This document shows positions 25,601 through 38,578 of a stretch of 64,000 nt of DNA, in pieces. The translations under genes and the position numbers were made by a program. Source of the stretch: Lophius americanus (taxonomy: Eukaryota; Chordata; Actinopteri; Lophiiformes; Lophiidae). The notes under the pieces were generated by a model. The model searched no databases, was not told where the DNA came from, and worked only from the letters and a program-made list of their open reading frames with translations. Position 1 is the first letter of the stretch. Each line of letters begins with the position of its first letter. Location: contig JBBDHG010000032.1 in NCBI GenBank assembly GCA_037951165.1, positions 7,865,001-7,929,000 on the forward strand, written 5' to 3'.

Positions 25601-27691
25601 ATCTCCCCTGTCAACTCCTCGCGCTTGTCTGGAGGAGATAAAGGTGTGGATGAAAAACAACTTTCTCCAGTTGAACAGCTCCAAAACCGAAGCTATTATA
25701 ATTGGCACCCCACATCAGACCCAGTCTTCCTCCTTAACCAGTATTACCTTCACGACATTCCCCTCTCTTCATCAGTCATCAACCTCGGTGTAAGATTTGA
25801 CCCTCAACTCACTTTTGAATCCCACATTAAACACATCTGCAAGATCTCCTTTCATCATCTCAGAAATATTTCCAAACTCCGTTCTTCACTCACCTTGAGT
25901 GATGCTGAAAAGCTGGTTCACGCGTTTGTCTCCTCCAGACTGGATTACTGTAACACACTTCTCATCGGGATCTCTGATAAAAGTCTTCAAAGACTTCAGT
26001 ATGTTCAAAACAGTGCTGCAAGGATCCTGATGAGAGTTCGTAAACACGAACACATCACCCCTGTTCTTCATTCCCTTCATTGGCTTCCCATCTCCACCAG
26101 GATTGATTATAAGATCTCTCTCCTCACTCACCAGTGCATCCATGGTAACGCACCCCCCTACCTGAAAGAACTACTCACCCCACTGATCTCAACACGATCT
26201 CTCCGTTCTACCCACTCATACCGCCTCCTCCTTCCCCGGACTAAGCCCAGCACCATGGGTGATCGGTCCTTCTGTTCCTATGCCCCTCGTCTGTGGAATG
26301 CCCTCCCTGACCATCTCAGGGCTCCACAGACGACTGACACATTTAAAAAAGGACTTAAAACTTTCCTTTTTAGCAAAACCTATAACCTTAATTAACATTG
26401 CTGCTTTTTGGTCAGGCTTTTATATAGTTATTATTTAATTTTTTATTGATGCTTTTATCTGCTTTTGCTTTGTAGCACTTTGATATTTGATCCAAGTGCA
26501 TTAAAAATTAAATGTATTATTATTGTTATTATTATTATTATTAAAAAAAAAAATCAACGAAATCCATGAAAAAGATATTCTGCTAACCTTCAATCAAACA
26601 ACAAACAAGCCAACAGAAAATGGCGATGAAAACATAACCTGCTTGTTTGTCATAATGTGTCTCTTAAATTATATAACAGATTTTTTTTCATTCACTTAAG
26701 GTGGAGAGCTTTGAGCGACTACTGCGGGCCATCTATGCACCACAAAACCTCTATTGCGTCCATTTGGATAGAAAATCTCATCCCTCATTCATCTCTGCCG
26801 TCGAGGGTATTACTTCCTGTTTCCCCAATGTATTCATGGTCAGTCACCCTGTAAAGGTGGTCTACGCTTCGTGGTCTCGTGTCCAGGCTGACCTGAACTG
26901 TATGGCTGATCTCTATAACGCCAGTACAAAATGGAAATACTTCCTCAACCTCTGTGGTCAGGATTTCCCTCTAAAAACCAACCTGGAGATTGTAAAAATC
27001 TTGCGTTTAATGAGGGGAGGTAACAGCTTGGAGACAGAGAAAATGCCCGACAGAAAGAAATGGAGGGTGAAATTAAGTCACCAGATAGTTGATGACAAAA
27101 TCAAGGTACTTATTTTCGGATTTTTATAACACTTGATTTTGTCATTTTTAAAGCTTTTTTCAGATTGTCTCATCATCTTATTAATGAACTGTTTAAATAT
27201 TTCAGGGGACAGGAAAGGTGAAGGATCCTCCTCCCTTCAACCTGCCCATTATGTCAGGAAATGCTTACATCGTTGTTAACCGAGGCTACGTCCGCAGTGT
27301 GTTGGAGGATAGCCGAATACTCAAACTGATAGAGTGGGCCAAAGATACCTACAGTCCTGATGAGTTTCTCTGGGCAACCATTCAACGAATGCCGGATGTT
27401 CCCGGATCAACATGGCCCAACACCAAATACGACATTACAGATATCAATGCGTTGGCAAGGCTGGTGAAGTGGGCGGGGCATGAGGGCTCCCAGGATTCGC
27501 TGGAGGCAGTGTACCCAGAATGTCAAGGCAAACATGTCAGGTCAATATGTGTGTACGGTGCTGGAGACCTAAGGTGGATTCTTGAACAACATCACCTCTT
27601 CGCCAATAAGTTTGACATAGACACAAATCCGTTTGCTGTCTACTGCTTGGAGAAATATCTGAGACAAAAGACACTTTTTGAAATGGATTAA
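22687..27691 (+). CDS. gcnt1: Core 2 beta-1,6-N-acetylglucosaminyltransferase, GCNT1-like, copy 2
   Basis: CDS = join(22687..22994, 23105..23198, 26701..27105, 27206..27691), 430 aa. Exon borders, phases and splice sites equal those of copy 1, and all GT14 landmarks are present, including Glu322. It differs from copy 1 by Ile88Val in the stem (private to this copy) and by Gly at 360 (shared with copy 3). Human GCNT3 has Gly at the 360 position and GCNT1 has Tyr, so the Trp of copy 1 is probably the derived state. No stop or frameshift was seen, so it is presumed functional. It carries its own full upstream region and the same LINE in intron 2. Confidence 0.9.
23700..26542 (+). mobile_element. 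L2/Maui-type LINE in gcnt intron 2 (unit 2)
   Basis: Same insertion as at 7,961-10,680 but without the 123-bp deletion. The reverse transcriptase retains LLDLSAAFDTVDHGVLLHRL (part of the catalytic centre). It is still dead: in-frame TAA at 24,225-24,227, TGA at 25,440-25,442 just after GVPQG, and a frameshift near 25,760 separating the YADD part from the C-terminal part (to 26,395). The endonuclease part is open from about 23,787. The 3' (ATT)n tail ends near 26,542. Confidence 0.9.
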
Positions 27692-28262
27692 ATGTGTTGG
27701 AGCTTTGCTCTGTGGCGGTTAATTAAAACAACAACAGCAATTGTCAAAGTAAGTTTAAATGTATCTGTTTGCCGGGCAATAGAAGCTTAAGTAATTTGAG
27801 CTTAACAGCATTTAAGGGCACAAACCCGTAATTGTAATTGACGTTGTTCATAATACTGAGAAAATGTCAGCTTTTCTCTCCACTTCTGATTGAATTATTG
27901 ATCTTCCAACTCTTTGTAATACATTTGAGGTAGTTTTTGGTCCTTTGCAAGGTAGGCCATTTTTAGGTGATCTTGATGACAAAATCTTACATGAGTCTAT
28001 TCTACCAATTGAAATGCAGAAAGAAACACTAACACCTCAAATCTTGTTCATTCTGATATTGTGTCAGCTGACTACCCATGAGCTTTTGCATTTCACAGTG
28101 AAACAGTGAGTGAATCTCTTAGAGCAGGGGTTACCTTATTAACTAATCCACAGACCAGGATCCAACGGTGTGATAAGTAGCTACCCACTAGGTAGAGCTC
28201 TGCAGAGTGGCGTGTTCAAGTGCTGAAGTCAGAGTCCAGATCTGGCTTAAGATACTTTAAGC

Positions 28263-28462
28263 CAGGGGTGCCCAACGTTTTTACACTTCAGATCCACTTT
28301 TACATTTTTAAACATGACAAAATGTACTTGTCAAAAAAAATAACAGTCTCTCACCTGTGGTGAGGAGCATGAAGCTACTTTTATACATCAGACTCAATGA
28401 CTTAATGACTTAATGTGATATTTGGCACTAGAAGGAGGATGCTAGCTTCCCATAATCAGGGG
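28263..28462 (+). mobile_element. hAT-like transposon end, unit 2
   Basis: Unit 2 copy of the element end at 12,401-12,600. Confidence 0.5.
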
Positions 28463-28534
28463 TTCAGTGTTTCCCATGGAATTTAAAGAAAACTTTGGGT
28501 GGTTTACCCTGCTCCTTTTAGGGAGGTCCGGGAC

Positions 28535-28577
28535 ATGCCCCCCATAAGAAAATTGTTTATTTTCTTATGGGGGGCAT
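28535..28577. repeat. Perfect palindrome, unit 2
   Basis: Same 19-bp-arm palindrome as at 12,673-12,715. Confidence 0.85.
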
Positions 28578-31500
28578 AAAAAAAATTAACCAACCAAAGC
28601 CGTCATTTACTGTTCAGCACACTGGTATATATCTCCCCTCTCGTACTGCTCACTTTGAGAGAGACATCTACTTCTCATGTTCCTGGAAGCAGGTATTGTC
28701 TGTGTTTCTACTATATTGAAATTACAATATATTTTCCTTTAACCCTATCAGTGTTTGGTGTATTCAATTATTATCAGATTGTTTCAGTACTAAATCTTCC
28801 ACAACAAAGATCAGCTTCACTGAATGTCCAGTTTGTTCCCTCGTTGTGAACATTGCCATTCAATCAATACACATATAATCAACCTTTTTTTTAAACTTTA
28901 GACAATGTTTGATTGTGAGAAAGAGAAGTTCAATCTCCCAATGTTTTAGGCCAAGACCAAAATGCATCTGGATCGGCCTTAGCAGACGCGACATGATTGC
29001 TCCCATGTAATCCAGCTCTGATGTGAGTGAGACCCATCTCATTAATTCAGAAAAACTGGCCTCTGTTTCTCTGAAATGACATGTTTTTCTCAATTGATGA
29101 AATTCAATACATAAAAAGTTGATACCTTATGACCGAGAATACATTATAGCATACATTTTAACAGTATGTAGCTTTTTATGGGATGTGTATTTCCCTATTC
29201 ACACGGGACTAGTATTACCTGAGGAACTCACCCCCGGATACATTTATACAAACTACCAAATCTGTAGCATTTTTAACAAATCATCACACCTGTTACACTT
29301 TTTGTTTTTTTTGTTTGTTTTTTACAAATAACAGTTTTTCAAACATAACTTCCTAATTGTTAGTCAAATTTAGTAAAACGTTGGTCAGATTTGTCAGATT
29401 TAACTCTGCCGCTTCAACTTCTCTAGATCTATCATGAAAATATTTACACATACTTATACACTAGAGGGAGCTTTGTATTTTTCAGAAAAACCTCAAGAGT
29501 TATTTCATGGATTATTTTCACATTTTATACACACATAAAGCCTTAGTCTCTCTGTAAGAGCCTTTTTTCCCTCTCTCTCTTCAGCTGCAGTCCGCTACTG
29601 CAGATCCAAAAGAGTCTTCGTTAGCTCAACTCAGTCGGTGGCGTTAATAACCTCAACTGGCACGGCCTGTGAGCCGGCGCCCCTCCTCTCTCACTCTGCT
29701 GCAGCTCCGTGCTAGACCACCCTCAGCTCCACATGGAGGGTCCAGATTACCCGGAGGGAACCTATGCCACCCAGAGAAGATCTGGTCAATTTGAGCCCAG
29801 AACCTTCTTGCTGTGAGGAAACAGTGCTGCCCGCTATACTAACTTGCTGCCTCCATTGTATCCGCTTTTGTCTGTCTCGGTGTGTCGACTCTGAAATGAA
29901 CAAGCAACAAGCAACATTCAGCCGTATTTATCTGTTAGATCTGCGTCAGCACTTGATTGGTATTGCTGAGACGGTCAATTGATGAAGTATTGGAGATAGA
30001 TTTTATGATAGCTTCAATAAAAAAAATATTTACCCTTTATTAACCTTTATTACCATATTCTATATGACCTTCATTTGGATTATGGAAGATAAGAAAGGTC
30101 ACTTATTACATTTTTATTAACACTTGACATCACAGTGCTACACATAGAAGTCAAAGTAGCACATAGAAAGAATTAATACAACAGAGACACAATGGGAATG
30201 ATAGGTTAAAACTAATCCTATGCCGAAAGCAAAGATATGTGTTCCAATATATGTTTTCTAAATCAGAATCGGCATAAATAATTGCAGTAATTACATCCCT
30301 GAAATGTCTGGGATATTATGGAATCATCGTCCACATCTGCAACAGATCCTTCGTGTTAACGTGACAACACAAAAACTATTTCATGCATCATTTTCAAGTT
30401 CTACACCCACAGTGACCTTAGTGTGAGGAAGAACTGGAGTGATTTAGGTTTGTTGTATATGTACCACACTAAGCTAAGTATATACTATATACTTAGTATA
30501 CACTAAGTAGTATTGCCATAATTTTCAACCATTGGTTCAATTTAGTCCAAACTTTGTGCATGTGAATGAACTCGAGGAGATGTATCTATTATACATTGTG
30601 TTTTACTCTAATAGTACATGTTTTACTCACTCACTTTTCATAAAAACACTGTTTGGTCATGTAAAGTCTTGACCATTGACCTGATTTAGTAAAGATTTCA
30701 TGCATATGATTGGGCTCGAGGACATCTGTCTCGTATAAATGATATTTCACACTTTAGGGATGTTTTTATAGAAGAAAAATCCTGGGGAAATACCTTGACA
30801 ATTAATGTGAGGAGTTCAATCAGGGGTATTGCTTGTACAACACAAGATATTGGGAACTTTTTCGGGGATATGCACTTGCTGTTGATGACAACAGCATAGG
30901 TCTAGTTATCCATTAGAATACTGCTTTTAACTGCAAAGAACATAACAGCAGTTCCATCGCTGAAGCTGCAAGCCCCCAAAAATAAAACAATGCCGAGAGA
31001 GGCTAAAGCATTTCTTTAAGTTGGAGAAAATGACTCAGATATCAAAAGGAGAGTGGACAGGTTTGATAAAAGATGGTCACCAGCAAAACAAGGAATGTCA
31101 GAGCTCTTCTCGTCATTTATGTGCATCTCCTGGGGTTTCCATAGATGACTTATGTTTCTTAATATGTGGAATCAATAAACAATTAAAAAAATATTTACTT
31201 GACACACCTAATGAGAATAATGTTTTATTATATCCCCTAAAAGTCAGGGATATTATGGAATCATTATTGCCTAGTCCACCTCAGATACGTCGGGTTAGCG
31301 CTATTACTCAAAAATACTTTCATGGATTATTTTCAAATTGTATCCAACTTCAACCTTAGTGCGAGTAAAAACTGGACTGATTTTGGAAAGCTTGGTTGAA
31401 TATTTTCAACACTAGGGGGAGTTTTTGTGTCAGTCAAAAGTGTCAGCACATCACCATGTGCTGAGAGGCTGCTGTACAAGAAAGAAGCCTTTACTCCAGA

Positions 31501-32171
31501 CATGGCACTTATAATCTTTACTGACGTTTGTTAATGATTACATGGACAAAGAGATTACCTTCTGGAGGAAAGTTCTGCTTAGACAAATTAAAGTTTAGAT
31601 TAAAGAAAAATGTAGAAGTTTTACAAAGAAGTGTATCCAGTCAAGGAGGTGACGACTTTAATCCCAAGAACACTATACTGTCAAGCATGGTGATGTTCAC
31701 CGGAAAAAAAAAAAACTTATTTCAAAAAAAGCAAATAAAAAATTACCTAGTTTGTAGGAAAATTATCTTTTTCTGCAGGCATCGTCATGGTCATCATTAT
31801 CATCATCAGCATCATTATCATATAAAAACAAATACGTTAATTTCATTCCTATTGTGCAAAAGTGTTAAAAACGCTTATCTTGAATTCAGTCGCTAGTATC
31901 GCCAGTATTGTAATCACAGTCCGTCCACTGGAGAGCCTACCTATAGAACAATTGACCTTTTACAATGCATCAGATGAGGCTTTGTGTAGTTGAAGCACAA
32001 CTCCCAGGTAATGTGATAATGTAATAGGGAATGAAATCTAAAGAGATGACATGGTATCCGTAGGAGCTTTTGTCCGACACATGTTTGAGAAGCCCAAGCG
32101 AGTGAACGTCATGTCTACCCAAAGAACCTAAAAGCTCGTATCTTCATTGTGTCAATCATTTTCACCATCCT

Positions 32172-32502
32172 TGTCATGCCTTGTAATTAGGTTTGTTGTC
32201 ATATGGTTTCCTGATTGCTTCTCTACCATTGATTGTTAAAACCTGCGTCCTGTTAAGACTCTGCCTCAGTGTATTTAAGCTGTGCTCCCCTTCCCACCTG
32301 TGCCAGATTGTGTTGTTCCATTGTGCCAACCTATCCAGCGTAATTCCTAGTGTTCCATGGTTCTGATCTCTGCTTGTAAGAAACCTTGTATTTTTGCCTG
32401 CTCCCTCGGTTATTGTTTGCCTGCCCTTACGAGTAAAGAGTTTATTCACCAGACGTTGTATTAGTCGTGCTTGTGGATCCTAACTGTGGTGCCAGCTTGA
32501 CA
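32172..32502 (+). mobile_element. Solo LTR, unit 3 copy
   Basis: Third copy of the solo LTR with the same ends and flanking ATCCT, at the same unit position. Confidence 0.85.
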
Positions 32503-34019
32503 ATCCTTGGTTTGTTGGTGAACCATTCGATTAAGTTTTATGTTTTTTTGAAAGTGCCCTGGTGCAAAAGGGCTGGCGTTTATCGCGGATAGAAGTTATT
32601 TTCTCCATCAACCTTTTAGGTCCAATATTTAGATTAAGATTTAACATTTGGAGCCAAATGGGTCAAAATGTTGATGTTAAAACCAGCATGTACTCAGAAA
32701 GTCTGTCACTTACTGTAAAATGCACTTAATTCGTCTCACATGAAGTAGTTCAATCGAGTATTGCTTTATTGAGAAATGCTTGTTTGCTTTGTTATAAATA
32801 CTTTTTTTTTGTACGACTTTCAGTTAAATGGGAGTACCTAGAGTACTAAACTTAAATGCACTTAATTCTTCACATAAAATGTGAATGTCTTTCAATGTGG
32901 CTGTTTATTCCGATCTGTAGTCTAGTGGTGGAGGAGTTTTTCCTAAATGTTTATATTTTGATGAAAGGAGATAAAAACAATGAGATACCGCACCCAGCCT
33001 AAGAGCACTATTTACCAGCACGTATTATCTGTTAAGTATTTATATAAAGTATACAAAGTACATATGTACAGTATATATTTTCAATAAGCCTGTCATTGAG
33101 TGGTAATTTAAATGCATTGCTTCTCATTTTGAAATGGTGCTATTAACTCTTCAAGATAATAAGATTATGTAGACAGCAGTAAAAATGTTCAAGAATGTTA
33201 ATTCATTCATAAATCGCCCTCAAAAGTGAAATTGCAGAAAGTTGTTTCTGAATATAATTTGCTTTCTCCCTTTTACAGCACTTTAATTTACTTATTTATT
33301 TCTTCCTTTGAAATGTTTGCACACCTATTTCTTAGTTATAGGTTATTGTTTCTTACTTAATTTCTCTTTTGTTTTATCTGTAATGGCAGTTTGCCCTTGT
33401 GGTATATGTGGTTGGAGGTATAACATTTTTTTCTAGGGTAATTTTCTATAAACAAGGTATCTAGACGTTTTGTCATGGTTCTCTTTATTGTTCCAATCAA
33501 TATTTTTCTTCTTTTGTGTTTACGGTTGAGGTGGTTTGTCATTTTAAAAATCTGGGTTCCGAGGGGGAATAAAAAGTTTGCGAACCACTTTATGGGATGA
33601 CACAACTCTAACAGGGCCTAACAAGCTCGGGAGATCTGGAGTCGTTAACGGGAAGTAAAATCAGATACTTGGTCCACAAAACTTAAAATAATTACCAGAA
33701 TTTATTCTACATTACCTATATCAGATTAATAACATTCAATTTAAAATATTAACAGGGTTATACTACACTTTGACTAAAGTAACAAATAAATAAAATCACA
33801 TAATGGAAAAAAGTTAATTATCAGGAGGACTTGGCAAAAAATAATCAAATAAAATATCCTATATAAAGCACAGAATTTATATTATTTTCAAGTTCAAGGA
33901 AATTTTCCAATGTGAAATAATGTATTACACAGCGAGGAGATTGTTATTGACTGGACTGGACTCCCCCCCACAAGTCAGTTTAAAATTGCTGCTGTGTACG
34001 TGTATGCTATGGTTTTTTT

Positions 34020-34231
34020 TGGTATTTGTACAAATATATATATATGTATATAATTATATGTCTATATGTATATTTTACATTTAATTATATTTTGTGTTTA
34101 GCTCATCACTCGCACTAATATTGTACATATATTTATGTGTTTTGCATTTTTTTGCAACCTGGTTAGAGGGAAACGTCATTTCAGCTTCTGCATGTGAGAA
34201 AATGACAATCAAGTTGATTTTGACTTTACTT
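34020..34231 (+). repeat. Retroposon 3'-tail-like repeat, unit 3
   Basis: Unit 3 copy of the segment at 2,389-2,600. Confidence 0.5.
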
Positions 34232-36783
34232 GAATTAGGGTAATTCAGTATTAATTGAATCATCAACAATATTTGTTTAATTATAATGAATAGAGCGTGA
34301 ATGCTAGTATTTGGTTTTATTAGTAAATAAGAAATACAAAGCATTACATAGAATACCCATGTACATATGACATAACAGTATAACAAGTAAATATAATAAT
34401 ATTATTAATACCAGTAAAAATGTCATTACTATTATTGTTGTTATTATAATTTCTGTGGACAAACGGATGGATGGACCGATATGGTTTGATGCATATCCTA
34501 CAAATGAACTGGTTCTGCTGGATCAAAAATATACATAAAATATACATTTGTGCATTGAGATCTCTAATAAACCCGCGTGGTAAATAGAGTTAGACATTCC
34601 CAATTACTTCCAATATGTAGATGAGATAGTGGGTTATTGATTTATATCCCAAAGTCTTAGTTTAGTGTAGTATACTATATTAGTATAGTATATTGAATAA
34701 TAAACTACAACATTTACTTTTATAAATAGTCACTTGTGTTATAATTTCTTTATCTACTTATTATTTATTTATTAGCATCTGGTTATGTACACCATCTGTC
34801 CAGCAGGGAGCAGAGTAGGAGAGGAAACTAAAGGAGGAAAGGTGCGCTATCACAGCAACTCAGACAATAATTACTACAATCAACCACTTTGTACAAAGTG
34901 AAGAGGGACACCAGCAGATGAAAGTGCAGGGCACAAATGGATAGGTACAATCGTGTGCATTAAAATGATGCCCTTCTTTGAAATGATCATCCGAAGAATA
35001 AATTGAAATATATGTATCTTAATTCAAGCAACTTTTACAATCTGTTCTGTAGTGTGAACTTTAAAGAGATATTCCTCTTGGAGAGACTTGTATGATCGCC
35101 CTGACTGTGATAAAGCCCAAATCATCCAATAAACAATCCATAAATATCACAAAAAACAAGGTTAAAGTGAGAATTTGAGGGATTTATAACGTCTCAAGAA
35201 AAAAAACCCTCAGGCTGTCAGGATGGCAAGATTTAAGATGAAGAATCTGATTGTACAAATTGACCTCCAGAAAAAAAAAGCCATTGTAAATGTTAATGAG
35301 GAACAATCTTTATATATCCATTGAATAATCCGTTTTCTGTTGCGAGCGTAGAAGACTGAATTTCCATGTGCTCTCTTTACTGGAGATACTACTTATATAT
35401 TTTATAGTACATAATTTATTCTATGGCAGAATATTAACAATTTAACTAAAAAAACTCTCTCATATTGAACTTGCAGATTTCTACACTGGAAATGTTTTGC
35501 TTCCCACTTGTTTGTTCAACAAAGTCAATGATGACAAACAATGATTTTATTTTGAAAAACTGCTAGAAAGAAGTCTTATTTTGGCAACCAACTATGCCTG
35601 GTATTTAAATCTGTATAGACAAGGAAATGTGCACTCAGTGGGTTGTGAATCATCAGAGAGGCAGGAATTGGAGATAGAAAGAGATTAACACCTTCTCATG
35701 ACACAGGTAGGATGCTCCATTGTTCAGGTTCACTATTTTGTGGTTTTGCCTATATTTTGTTATCATTAAATCCCCAGAAATGTCTTGAGCAAGTTAAAAA
35801 TGTGGTTTAAGTTGTAAGTATTCAACGATATATTCATTCCTATTATTTTATAATATATGGAGCCTTAAACATTTAAACTTAAAAAGATAACATTTTATAC
35901 AGAAAAGAATCGCACAATGGTTTCTAAATTGTGACAGGAAGGAATAGAAAAAGAGCAACTTACACAATGTCTGGGTTCACATTTACTCACTAGGGGGATT
36001 TTTTTCTTCTGACATATTATGACTTGACTGAAAAAATTAAAAATATATGTATATATTTTTAATTGTTTTGAATAGGGAATAGGTAATAGGAGTTGTTACA
36101 CTGTAAACACCCTGTACTGGAATGTTAAAGAGCTAGAAAAACTACTGAAATGACTGGAACACCTTATACCAAAAGGAAACAATAGAGAAGGTTTTGCCGT
36201 AGGGAGTTGGACAAGGAAGGCATTTGGATTGACAGAGCATTCCACCCTGAGGAACATAGTATCAACCTTCTTTGGCTTTCTGGGAGGTCCACTTGACACG
36301 GATGCATGACGTCTGGCATCTCCAGAAGCCACCCCAGAAGGAGGCAACCAAAATGTGCCTTCCACTTCTGAGCCTCAGTGCATGAGGCATGAATCTACAG
36401 TTCATGCACAGGTTATCTGCCACACCTTCCCTCAGGTGTCAGGTCGTGGCCATCTTCCGCAATGCATCAAGAAACACACCCAAACTATCTGCACCCCTAA
36501 CGAGAATTTCAGTTACAAAAAAAGAAAAGAGCGGTGGGAGGTTACCAGTGGCCGAGCTGCAGCTGCTGTAAACAGGAAATAGGGTTACCAATCTGACCAG
36601 GGAAAACACGAACCGGTGTCACCAATTACTGCTGGCGTCAGGCGAAAGCACCGTAGCCACAAGCAGCACACAAACTCAGTGGTCAACAGCTTAGATACTG
36701 CAACAGGGATAAGTGTGGTACGCACATGCTAGCCAAGGTTAGCCTTTGGCGAGCATGTGCTGATGATACCGGCTTTGAGAGAA

Positions 36784-36961
36784 GTTGCACATATTTATCG
36801 TTCACACATACAAGGCGAAAACACACCTTGGTTACGGAATAAATTGCAGGCTTTTATCGCACAAACACAACGAGGCGAGGACTCCCGCTGATTACAGAAT
36901 AAGTTCAACGTATTTTCTGCTCACACAACAACGAGGCGAGGACACCCGCTGGTAGATGACA
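36784..36961. repeat. Minisatellite, unit 3
   Basis: Unit 3 copy of the three-monomer array at 5,153-5,330. Confidence 0.7.
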
Positions 36962-38578
36962 TAGCGCGGTGTAGTTAAGTCTTTATTACATTAAGTGTCG
37001 GTTTATCAACCCATCTCTGACATGTCAAAAGATACTGATTTATAAAAGTAGCTTTATGCAACTCATTATGGGTCAGAGACCGTTTTTTTTCCCTCACAGG
37101 TACATCTTTTCATGTTTAAAAATGTAATAGTAGATGTGATTGTAAAAACGTTGGGCACCCCTGGCTAAAAGAATCGTCTCTGGCGGTCAGGAGGGATGAA
37201 ATAAGATGATCTTTACTCAGAGGTCATTCTTGAACGACCCACTCTGCAGAGCCTTACCTACTGCCTATCTACTTGACTCATCACGCCGTTGGACACTGTT
37301 CTGTGGATTAGTTAATAAGGTAATTGTGATTTTACAAAACCTGTCATGTCATTTTGTATTGAATTTACATTATCTTTCTTGTTGTTTTGCCAAACTAAGC
37401 CTGACTTGGTTTTAGCCGCGTGTTGCCTGCATAAATGCCAACGTTCTTTTTTTAAATTAGCCAGCATTCCCACTGGAGTGGGTAGGATTTTGTTTTACTC
37501 TTAAAACCAACAACGTGTCGATTTATCAGATTTTCTTAGCCACGTGACACTGCACTGAATTTATCTCTATCTTGTTTGAATTATTTTTAATAATCTTTAT
37601 GGATTTTCAATTTCATTGAAATGGACATTAATCTACTGTTGATATAATATTTTAACAGTAATTTACCGTTTCAGACTATAATAGGAATACTGTAGAACAG
37701 CATCATCCTGGTAAATGCTATATTTTACTGCAATATAAAACTGCGTTTTGACAGTATTTTCCCTAAAAATCTTAATTACTTGCAGTAGCTGAATTGATGA
37801 TTTTCAATCTGTTTGCACAGATTATCAACGATCAACCACATAAAATATGATGTCAGAAGGCGCTTGGCATTCGCAAATACATGCACAGAATTGCATATAG
37901 GCTTTATCTAAGAGTCTGCTTTGTCATGACTCCCCACTGTGTAAATTAAATATTTCAAAATATATAAATAATCACTCACTTCATAATAAAATTGCATGCA
38001 TTGCTTTTATATAAGCAATATATGCAATTGTGTTGTTATGGGACTGAGGGCCAGGACTTATTACACATTTGTATATGAGAGAAATCTAAAAACAATAATT
38101 CACTTCATAAAATTTTGCTAAAAGCAAAACAAACCTTTTCTCACATTAGAATCTAACTTTATTGATATTTATTTTGATATTTATTTGGTAATCAAGCATT
38201 GCTATATAAACAAATAAACTAAAATCCAGAAGGCTGTAATGTATGGTTTGCATCTTGTTTATCCCTAATTCCCAATCGTCTCTCCATTTCTTTTTATCAC
38301 TGGTTTGTGATCATATCATTAATGCATTTTGAGGTAAGAATAGGGTTCTTAACAGGGACTTAACCAGGAAATCATTTACAACAAGCCAGTCCTAACATGT
38401 TTCAGCTAAGGTTTTTTATTGAAAAGGACAATATACCTTCATAATTCTTGTTTAACTTTATAAACTTGTTTCAAAGACAGAGGAAAAGTACATCGGTGAC
38501 TGATTGAAAGGAGTGCTGCTGGACTACCTACAGGATTCATACGCTAAAAAGCATCTGAACTGAAGTCCCTCTCAAACA

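Larger units (their letters stand above)
15541..31432. repeat. Tandem segmental duplication, unit 2 (15,892 bp)
   Basis: Second copy of the unit, complete in the window. Its first bases (gtcaaaagtgtcagcac) directly follow the last bases of unit 1 (gtttttgtgtca). It shares private variants with unit 3 (full LINE, 29-bp segment at 30,328-30,356, Gly360) and has others of its own around gcnt exon 1, where units 1 and 3 agree. Confidence 0.97.
27692..31432. other. Downstream DNA of gcnt copy 2, repeat-rich
   Basis: Same layout as 11,830-15,540: hAT-like end, palindrome, unclassified repeat. It includes the 29-bp segment at 30,328-30,356 (cgtccacatctgcaacagat then ccttcgtgt) that unit 1 lacks. 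No gene was seen. Confidence 0.5.
32508..38578. other. Upstream intergenic DNA of gcnt copy 3
   Basis: Same content as 875-6,947, with no coding exon recognised. A small indel near 34,266 (units 1 and 2 read catcaaaatgat, unit 3 catcaacaat) distinguishes it. Confidence 0.5.
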